In this document: piece by piece, positions 1 through 5,243 of the stretch | Layout: each line of letters begins with the position of its first letter | How positions within the stretch are numbered: position 1 is the stretch's first letter | Assembly (NCBI GenBank): GCA_937900725.1 | Contig: CALCFP010000174.1 | Coordinates: 1 to 6,852 of the forward strand | Length of the DNA stretch: 6,852 nt | From: an uncultured Bacteroidota bacterium | GTDB lineage: Bacteria > Bacteroidota > Bacteroidia > Bacteroidales > SZUA-534 | Reading direction: 5' to 3' | Notes under the pieces: generated by a model | The model's database searches: none | The model's input: the letters and a program-made list of their open reading frames with translations, nothing else | Told to the model about the DNA's origin: nothing | Program-made: the position numbers and the translations under genes

Positions 1-1362
1 GTATGGAATGCGCAATTGAGTGAAAATAATGATTTTGAGTTTGAGTACGATTCGACTCAAGAAGGCAATTTTATAGCCCGTTTGGTAAAATACAAAGGAT
101 ATTCCGAATCGGTTTCAGTTCCAACTGTAATTATCACCGATAGCGCAGAATATACAGTTATATACATAAATAAAGAAGCGTTCTGCGAGAACAAGCGTAT
201 CAAAACCGTCAAACTGCCGACTACACTTCGAGGGTTTGGTGAAAGAGTGTTTAAAAATTGTACGGCATTGGAGTCAATAGTCATACCCGATTCGGTTGAC
301 AGAATCAGCGAGAGTATGTTTTATGGTTGCAGCAGCCTGAAATCTGTAGGGTTCAGCCCGTCGATGGAGTATATAATGAATGGCGCATTTGAGAAATCGG
401 GATTGGAATTTGTTGCGCTCCCCAAAACTGTTACGTCCATCTATGACTTTGCATTTGCCGAATGCGAAAATCTGAAACTGGTTTACATACCCGAAACGGT
501 TGTAAAAAATGAGTATTACGCATTTGTCGATTGCACTAACGCTACCATTTACTGTGCCGCTGCAAAACAACCCGAAACGTGGAAAGAATTGTGGAACGAA
601 GATGGCGGCAAGGTTGTGTGGGGACATTCTGTCCCTGCTGATTCAACGCTTGAATTAAAATTTGCAACAAAATCTGACGGTACTGCTGCAGTTGCCAGCT
701 GCCCAAGCGAAGAATCTTCGATTGATATCCCCACAATGGTAATGATTGACAGCTCTGTTTATTTTGTAACGGGCATTGTGGACGGGGTATTCGCCGGTTG
801 CCGGAATCTGAATAATATTAATATAGAAGAGAATAATCCTGTGCTGACATTAGTCGACAGCGTTCTGTTTGATAAGATGAATGCCGCATTATTAGCCTGT
901 CTGGCAGTGAAAACCGGGACCTATACAATTCCAGACTGGGTTACAAGCATTAATTCTAAAGCGTTTATGAATTGTAGCAATCTGCAAACAGTTCAAATTC
1001 CAAATTCTGTTACAGAGATTGGCGCATACGCTTTTGATGGCTGTGGTGATTTAACTATTTATTGCAAAGCAAGTTCAAAGCCGTTAGGTTGGAATGATGG
1101 GTGGAATCCGGACAACTGCCAAGTAATATGGGGAAGATTTACTCCTGTCATCGAATCTGCCGCCACCGCTGTGAACATATATGCTTATGGCAATACCATT
1201 GTGGTTGAGAACGCAACGGATGAAATCAGCGTTTATGATGCAATGGGACGCCTTGTTGGTAGGGACGCGATTAATCGCGTCCGCGCAGAAATCCGCATCA
1301 ACAAACCTGGCGTTTACATTGCAAAAACCGGCGCTGCGGTGAAACGGATTGTTATGAACTGA
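1..1362 (+). CDS. BspA-type leucine-rich repeat surface protein with C-terminal type IX sorting domain, 5' partial
   Basis: The frame is open from base 1 (V-W-N-A-Q...) to the TGA at 1360-1362, giving 453 visible residues; the first in-frame start-like codon (TTG, 16-18) lies mid-domain and is not a credible start. Residue numbers count from base 1. LRR_5/BspA-like repeats run about 45-185 and 245-355 (motifs such as AFxxCxxLxxVxIPxSVxxI). The protein is modular: two units end in a TIYCxAxxxPxxW...VxWG signature (about 182-208 and 352-378), and the opening VWN looks like the end of an earlier one. A BspA-typical VLFDK...YTIP stretch lies near 288-310. Residues about 388-453 resemble a type IX secretion sorting domain (ISVYDAMGRLV, then PGVYIAKTGAAVKRIV). 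Such proteins are exported across the outer membrane and released or anchored at the surface; adhesion or host/substrate binding is the usual guess, not shown here. Oddity: a palindrome at 1263-1282 encodes part of the sorting domain. Confidence 0.9.
   Translation, partial: VWNAQLSENNDFEFEYDSTQEGNFIARLVKYKGYSESVSVPTVIITDSAEYTVIYINKEAFCENKRIKTVKLPTTLRGFGERVFKNCTALESIVIPDSVDRISESMFYGCSSLKSVGFSPSMEYIMNGAFEKSGLEFVALPKTVTSIYDFAFAECENLKLVYIPETVVKNEYYAFVDCTNATIYCAAAKQPETWKELWNEDGGKVVWGHSVPADSTLELKFATKSDGTAAVASCPSEESSIDIPTMVMIDSSVYFVTGIVDGVFAGCRNLNNINIEENNPVLTLVDSVLFDKMNAALLACLAVKTGTYTIPDWVTSINSKAFMNCSNLQTVQIPNSVTEIGAYAFDGCGDLTIYCKASSKPLGWNDGWNPDNCQVIWGRFTPVIESAATAVNIYAYGNTIVVENATDEISVYDAMGRLVGRDAINRVRAEIRINKPGVYIAKTGAAVKRIVMN
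1263..1282. repeat. REP-like perfect palindrome inside the LRR gene
   Basis: GGACGCGATTAATCGCGTCC is its own exact reverse complement over 20 nt. It lies in frame in the LRR gene and encodes most of the G-R-D-A-I-N-R-V stretch between the GRLV strand and the EIRINKPGVY strand of the sorting domain. It closely matches the hairpin at 1391-1414 just beyond the gene, with a paired base change (C-G to T-A), so both appear to be members of one short palindromic repeat family. Confidence 0.85.
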
Positions 1363-1390
1363 TAAATTTGTAAACAACTGATAATGTGGC

Positions 1391-1414
1391 AGGGATGCGA
1401 TAAATCGCATCCCT
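1391..1414. repeat. REP-like hairpin after the LRR gene, possible terminator
   Basis: AGGGATGCGAT pairs with ATCGCATCCCT (11 bp) around a two-base AA; in practice the loop would open to four or more bases. It starts 28 nt after the LRR stop codon and is followed by ACTTTGTTT, a weak T-rich tail, so it could end transcription. The core matches the intragenic palindrome at 1263-1282, which favours a dispersed repeat that may also act as a terminator or mRNA 3' stabiliser. Confidence 0.75.
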
Positions 1415-1492
1415 ACTTTGTTTAAATTCTGCCAAACACGAAAGCGCTCACAAATAGATAAATCAGCAAAAACAACCAATAACATTTTCGGT

Positions 1493-1516
1493 CTAATGGT
1501 CAAATTTGGTGATAAA
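1493..1516. repeat. 24-nt direct repeat, copy 1
   Basis: The sequence begins CTAATGGTC and ends GGTGATAAA and is identical over 24 nt to the copy at 1534-1557; the copies start 41 nt apart. Read from its internal ATG (1496) it encodes M-V-K-F-G-D-K and runs on to a TAA as a 13-residue peptide, which is probably not meaningful. It could mark a recombination scar or a small duplication. Confidence 0.85.
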
Positions 1517-1533
1517 TTCATTGAAAAAAATCA

Positions 1534-1557
1534 CTAATGGTCAAATTTGGTGATAAA
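1534..1557. repeat. 24-nt direct repeat, copy 2
   Basis: This is the exact second copy of the repeat at 1493-1516. Its internal ATG (1537) opens a 40-codon frame that starts M-V-K-F-G-D-K and ends at a TAG near 1659; the residue content gives no hint of a real protein. The repeat ends just where the start-less open frame at 1557-1700 begins, so it may mark the edge of a rearrangement. Confidence 0.85.
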
Positions 1558-1700
1558 AGCAAATACAAGATAATATATCTTCATTCAAATCATATAGCGA
1601 TGTTCGCGACTATGTTAAAAATGTATGGGCAGGTTCTAATAAAAGAAAACAAGAAATAGTTAACGAACTGTTTTCAATTTATGAAAAATATGATAAATAA
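1557..1700 (+). pseudogene. Possible 3' gene remnant, 47 codons, no start codon
   Basis: After a TAA at 1554-1556 the frame stays open for 47 codons to a TAA at 1698-1700, with no ATG, GTG or TTG near its beginning. The translation is balanced, soluble and helix-like in composition (for example SYSDVRDYVKNVWAGSNKRK, then QEIVNELFSIYEKYDK), more protein-like than the other frames here. It reads like the C-terminal tail of a longer gene whose front part is missing. Its last 20 nt overlap the first lipoprotein gene in another frame. I do not recognise the family. Chance openness in AT-rich DNA is a real alternative. Confidence 0.3.
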
Positions 1701-2175
1701 AATAAGACAATTTATCGGTTTTATAGTAATTGGTTTAGTCTTTGCAACCTGTGATTCTTCTATGACTGATTATTATGATATAGCCATTTATTGTCAGGAA
1801 ACTGAAATTAAAATTAAAGTTATATCAGACGAATTTTCCATAACACACAATGACGGACCGTATTATTACGATAATGCAGACTTTCTTTGGCTATATATAG
1901 GTGTTGAAGAATTTGAGTCATCTATTTTCAATGCAAATGCAATAGTGGTGTATAAAATAGAAAATCAGCAAATTGTTGATTCAATAACATTTGACAAGAC
2001 AAATTCCTCAACAAAAAATTTAATATTGTCCAAAAACTATAAATATAGGTTGGCGGAAGATTCACAAAAAGGAACTAGAGAACACCACTATTCTTATAAA
2101 ATCACTGAGGAATATTTTAACTCTAATTACTATGAAAACCCATTACTCTCTCAACCTGATGATATTTTTTATTAG
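1681..2175 (+). CDS. Putative lipoprotein of unknown function, first of a tandem pair
   Basis: This encodes 164 residues. The N-terminus has a charged start (K2, K7, R9), a hydrophobic stretch at about 11-22 and a lipobox-like V-F-A-T-C with the lipid-bearing cysteine at 24. T at -1 is less usual than G, A or S but tolerable. The mature part is acidic and rich in Tyr and Asn, without membrane segments or catalytic motifs I know. It aligns along its whole length with the next gene: DYYDIAIYC (30-38), VYKIENQQIVDSITF (about 89-103), KNLILSKNYKYR and a C-terminal YKITEEYFNSNYYENPLL block. The strand-like pattern suggests a small beta-rich domain. ATG at 1681 is chosen because it supplies the n-region; ATG at 1690 would also leave a signal peptide. 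No family was recognised. Expected location is the envelope, anchored by lipid. Confidence 0.75.
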   Translation: MKNMINKIRQFIGFIVIGLVFATCDSSMTDYYDIAIYCQETEIKIKVISDEFSITHNDGPYYYDNADFLWLYIGVEEFESSIFNANAIVVYKIENQQIVDSITFDKTNSSTKNLILSKNYKYRLAEDSQKGTREHHYSYKITEEYFNSNYYENPLLSQPDDIFY

Positions 2176-2232
2176 ACAACAAATATGATTGAATTTGGAT
2201 GCGCAAAGTATATGTTAAATACGTTGATACAT

Positions 2233-2264
2233 ATTGCTTAATAATCTGAACTACAGTAAATTTG
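2233..2264 (+). promoter_or_regulatory. Candidate Bacteroidetes-type promoter before second lipoprotein gene
   Basis: TAAATTTG at 2257-2264 matches the TAnnTTTG -7 box exactly, and ATTG at 2233-2236 stands 20 nt upstream as a partial TTTG -33 box. Only six bases separate the box from the ATG at 2271, so the transcript would be leaderless or nearly so. In AT-rich DNA such a match can arise by chance. Confidence 0.25.
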
Positions 2265-2270
2265 ATATTT

Positions 2271-2756
2271 ATGAAAAACGCTATATGTAAGGGATTTTTA
2301 TTCATCTGCAGTGCAATGTTTATTTCTGCAATTATAGCATCTTGTGTTACTGAAGAATGCGATTATTATAATATCAGCATTCATTGTAGAAAAATTAATG
2401 TAGAATTAAAATTAATATCGAAAGGAACTTCTTTAATATATAAAGGAGATTATTATTCTGATACAGACGTTTTTTTCAAATGGGAATATGAAAATGAATT
2501 TAAGCCAATCATTTTCGAATCAGACAGTCTTTATGTATATAAAATTGAAAATAAACAAATTACAGATTCGATATTGTTCGTTAAATCAAATAATTCGGGA
2601 AAGAATTTGCTACTTCCACGAAATTATAAAAAACGCCAATCAGAATCGTACAGCGGGCATCTTAAACAAACTAAGTTTATCAATATTGAATATAATTACA
2701 ATATCACCGAAGATTATTTTGACTCTGACGATTATGTAAATCCATTATTAGATTAA
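2271..2756 (+). CDS. Putative lipoprotein of unknown function, second of a tandem pair
   Basis: With the ATG at 2271 the product has 161 residues; a TTG at 2262 would add three residues and is less likely. The signal peptide is clear: K2 and K7, a hydrophobic core at about 9-22 and the lipobox I-A-S-C with cysteine 25. The residues after the cysteine (V-T-E-E) are acidic, which in Bacteroidetes can favour display on the outer leaflet; this is inference. It is a diverged paralog of the gene at 1681: DYYNISIHC, VYKIENKQITDSILF, KNLLLPRNYKKR and YNITEDYFDSDDYVNPLL line up with their counterparts, including one conserved cysteine in the mature part (C39, against C38 in the first copy). Here the segment before the final block is longer. 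The gap to the first gene is 95 nt. Function unknown; a small envelope-bound binding or immunity-like lipoprotein is possible, but nothing shown decides. Confidence 0.8.
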   Translation: MKNAICKGFLFICSAMFISAIIASCVTEECDYYNISIHCRKINVELKLISKGTSLIYKGDYYSDTDVFFKWEYENEFKPIIFESDSLYVYKIENKQITDSILFVKSNNSGKNLLLPRNYKKRQSESYSGHLKQTKFINIEYNYNITEDYFDSDDYVNPLLD

Positions 2757-2813
2757 TATTTCATATAAGATTGCCTACGAGCCCCATTTTTATTCAAAAA
2801 CCCTTAAAAATGC

Positions 2814-2845
2814 TTTGGATTTTAGCCCAATGAGTCTTATTTTTA
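2814..2845 (+). promoter_or_regulatory. Candidate promoter for the sensor operon
   Basis: TTTG at 2814-2817 is followed after 20 nt by TATTTTTA at 2838-2845, which matches the Bacteroidetes TAnnTTTG -7 box in seven of eight positions. It would start transcription about 25 nt before the ATG at 2876, a sensible leader length. The surrounding AT-richness makes this only a candidate. Confidence 0.3.
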
Positions 2846-2875
2846 TGCGTTTGGTTTAACTGAAAAGCATTACAA

Positions 2876-5212
2876 ATGAAACTAAAATTAAACATCCGGA
2901 AAAAAATCAGTTTATTGGTACTGGTTCCACTTTCAGCGTACATTATATTCTTGATAATCTTCATAGGCATAAGCACTGCAAATCAAGCAGAATTTGATTC
3001 GGGACACACAAGCCGGCTATTGTCAGAACGTTCAGCCTGCCATGCAGAAATTGTAATTAATGGTTACCGTGCAAGTCTTAACACATTGTCAAAAGCGCTT
3101 TCAAATTCCACATCAACACTCAATGACGGACAACGCGAATCATTCAGGAATGCACTCCTGAACATTTCACAAGGGCAAAAATGCTGGGCCTTGATAATGT
3201 CCGACTATTATGCCGACACTAACTACAACAATGGCGAATGGCTGCTCATTCAGGCAAACGCCAACAACGAAATATCTATCAACAACAACCAAAACACCAT
3301 ACGCAACAAATACAAAGACATTTTGAGTTCATCAACCACCATATTCTCCGACCCTTACGAATCAGGTGGCAAATGGATGATGAACATCAGCACTCCAATC
3401 TACAGAACCGGCGACATTTGCGGATTCGCATGCAAGACTGTTGACATCAAAGATTTCGACATCATGTCGCAAAAAGTGGCGAAGGCATTTAACGATGAAG
3501 TGACAAAACACATCATCAACAACAAAGGCATTGTCGTATATTCAAGCAATGATGCCGACATCAACCAGACATTCAATGCCGGCATCACCGACAGTATAAA
3601 GGCCAAACACATTAAAGAACAGATAGTCAAAGGCGAATACATTACAAACCTGTTTGAACAGGACAGCAAGAATATGAATACATATTTCACGCCATTGGCA
3701 ATAGGTCCAAATTGTAATTGGTCTTTGGCACTGACATTCCCTGTTACAAACATCACACACACGACACTTGAAAACATTTCAACAACAATATTGGCTGCAA
3801 TTATTGGCCTAATCTTGATGATTGGCCTAGTTCTATGGATAGCAAAAACCATCACTGCACCTATCTTAAACACTACAAAAGCCTTGAAATTGCTAGCATT
3901 GGGCGATACTGAAAACATAGAAGAACTCGACATCAACACCAACGACGAACTGGAAGAAATGTCAGATTCGCTTAACCAAGTAGTTGAAGGCATGCGCAAA
4001 TCCGAATCATTTGCATTGGAAATTGGCGAAGAAAAATTTGACAACGACTTCCACACACTGAGCGACAAAGACCGTTTAGGCGGTGCATTGATAAAGATGC
4101 GCGACAACCTGAGCGAAAGCAAGAAAATAGAAGCAAGACGCAAGGAAGAGGAAGAATTGCGCAATTGGGCAACCGAAGGCATTGCCAAGTTTGCTGAAAT
4201 TCTGCGTAAGGACCAAGACAATATGAAATCGTTGAGTTACAACCTCATGTCAAATCTGGTCGATTACCTGAACGTCAATCAAGGAGCCTTGTTTGTCCTG
4301 AACAACGACAACGAAGAAGAACCCGTATTTTCACTGACAGCAGCCATAGCATACGATCGCGACAAATACATGAACAAGGACATTCGCATTGGCGAAGGCC
4401 TGGTTGGACGATGCGTTTACGAACGCAAAACCATATACATCACCAAGGTGCCTGACAACTACATTCAGATAACATCTGGCCTAGGCAATTCCAATCCAAG
4501 TTGCGTGCTTATTGTTCCTTGCTCGTTAAACGATGAAGTATACGGAGTCATAGAGATTGCCTCATTTGAAGAACTCAAGCCGCACGAAATAGAATTTGTC
4601 GAGAAACTTGGTGAAAGCATCGCTTCTACAATATCAAGCGTCAGAGTTACTGAAAAGACCGCAAAACTACTGAAAGCCAGCCAAATTCAAAGAGAAGAAT
4701 TAGCTTCGCAAGAAGAAGAACTGAGGCAAAACCTTGAAGAGATGCAAGCCACTCAAGAAGACTTGCGCCGACAAATGGAAGAAAACCAAGATATGAAAGA
4801 TAATCTTTCAAAAGAGATTGGCCTGATGAACTCACTTATGGATAACATCAACGACTACATATACTTCAAGGACTTGGAAGGCAAATTCATCAGGGTTTCA
4901 AAATCATACCTGCGCCTCGCCGAAGTCGATTCTTACGACGATGTTCTTGGCAAGAGCGATTTCGACTTGTGCGAAATCCAGACAGAGGCACAACGCTACT
5001 TCGCCGATGAACAAAGAATCATCAAGACTAAGAAACCTATGCTCAATCAAATTCAATGTGAACACCGCTTTGACACAACGATATACACTTCAACATCAAA
5101 GTATCCACTGTACGACAGCTACGGTAACGTAATCGGAACCTTTGGCCTGACATCGGAAATCACAAACTCCATACTTGCCAAAGGCCAATCCAATAATGAC
5201 GTAAACAAATAA
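2876..5212 (+). CDS. Membrane sensor protein, Cache-HAMP-HAMP-GAF-PAS, no output domain
   Basis: The product has 778 residues. Membrane segment 1 is about 13-33; the periplasmic Cache-like domain spans about 35-298 (core SDPYESGGKWMMNISTPIY at 158-176, then GDICGFACKTVDI); membrane segment 2 is about 302-323. Then come HAMP (about 324-376, TNDELEEMSDSLN), a second HAMP-like unit (about 377-412, DKDRLGGALIKMRDNL), a charged helix, GAF (about 450-592, GEGLVGRCVYERKTIYITKV and VYGVIEIASF), a Glu/Gln-rich coiled coil (about 593-648), and PAS (about 649-763, DYIYFKDLEGKFIRVSKSY, ending YGNVIGTFGLTSEIT). The chain stops 15 residues later. I see no histidine-kinase H or N box, GGDEF, EAL, SpoIIE-type phosphatase or chemoreceptor hairpin. 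It probably senses a small periplasmic ligand and signals by protein contact. The next gene, 31 nt away, is a paralog. ATG 2876 fits, giving a short basic n-region before the membrane helix. Confidence 0.88.
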   Translation: MKLKLNIRKKISLLVLVPLSAYIIFLIIFIGISTANQAEFDSGHTSRLLSERSACHAEIVINGYRASLNTLSKALSNSTSTLNDGQRESFRNALLNISQGQKCWALIMSDYYADTNYNNGEWLLIQANANNEISINNNQNTIRNKYKDILSSSTTIFSDPYESGGKWMMNISTPIYRTGDICGFACKTVDIKDFDIMSQKVAKAFNDEVTKHIINNKGIVVYSSNDADINQTFNAGITDSIKAKHIKEQIVKGEYITNLFEQDSKNMNTYFTPLAIGPNCNWSLALTFPVTNITHTTLENISTTILAAIIGLILMIGLVLWIAKTITAPILNTTKALKLLALGDTENIEELDINTNDELEEMSDSLNQVVEGMRKSESFALEIGEEKFDNDFHTLSDKDRLGGALIKMRDNLSESKKIEARRKEEEELRNWATEGIAKFAEILRKDQDNMKSLSYNLMSNLVDYLNVNQGALFVLNNDNEEEPVFSLTAAIAYDRDKYMNKDIRIGEGLVGRCVYERKTIYITKVPDNYIQITSGLGNSNPSCVLIVPCSLNDEVYGVIEIASFEELKPHEIEFVEKLGESIASTISSVRVTEKTAKLLKASQIQREELASQEEELRQNLEEMQATQEDLRRQMEENQDMKDNLSKEIGLMNSLMDNINDYIYFKDLEGKFIRVSKSYLRLAEVDSYDDVLGKSDFDLCEIQTEAQRYFADEQRIIKTKKPMLNQIQCEHRFDTTIYTSTSKYPLYDSYGNVIGTFGLTSEITNSILAKGQSNNDVNK

Positions 5213-5243
5213 TTGAGCCACAACATTTAACAATAGAAACAAA

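Larger units (their letters stand above)
1363..1680. other. Intergenic region with hairpin, direct repeats and a possible gene remnant
   Basis: About 318 nt separate the LRR stop from the first lipoprotein start. The stretch holds the hairpin at 1391-1414, two exact 24-nt direct repeats (1493-1516 and 1534-1557), and a 47-codon open frame without a start codon (1557-1700). No convincing Bacteroidetes promoter (TTTG, about 20 nt, TAnnTTTG) is visible close to 1681. A TAAATTTG at 1363-1370 has no partner -33 box. No tRNA or other structured RNA was recognised. Confidence 0.7.

Noticed and set aside
1084..1521. Minus-strand open frame of 145 codons across the LRR gene end
   Set aside because: It mostly lies antisense to the clear sorting domain and crosses the hairpin; no domain or plausible start context is visible.
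1491..1557. CRISPR-like array
   Set aside because: There are only two repeats with a 17-nt gap, no further units and no cas genes, so it is a simple direct repeat.
1598..1608. Short inverted repeat GCGA-TGT-TCGC
   Set aside because: A four-base stem is expected by chance and nothing around it suggests an operator.
2785..2812. Inverted repeat CATTTTTA / TAAAAATG between the second lipoprotein gene and the sensor operon
   Set aside because: The 8-bp stem is almost all A-T with a 12-nt loop and no following T-tract, so it is too weak to call a terminator.
3400..4221. Long minus-strand open frame (273 codons) opposite the first sensor gene, with a similar one at 6257-6607 opposite the second
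   Set aside because: The products are Ser/Leu/Arg-rich low-complexity chains with no domain. Their mutual similarity follows from the conserved sense-strand HAMP region they mirror.
2876..5212. Methyl-accepting chemotaxis protein
   Set aside because: The input build (Cache, HAMP) fits, but the conserved signalling hairpin and methylation helices are absent; GAF and PAS stand in their place.
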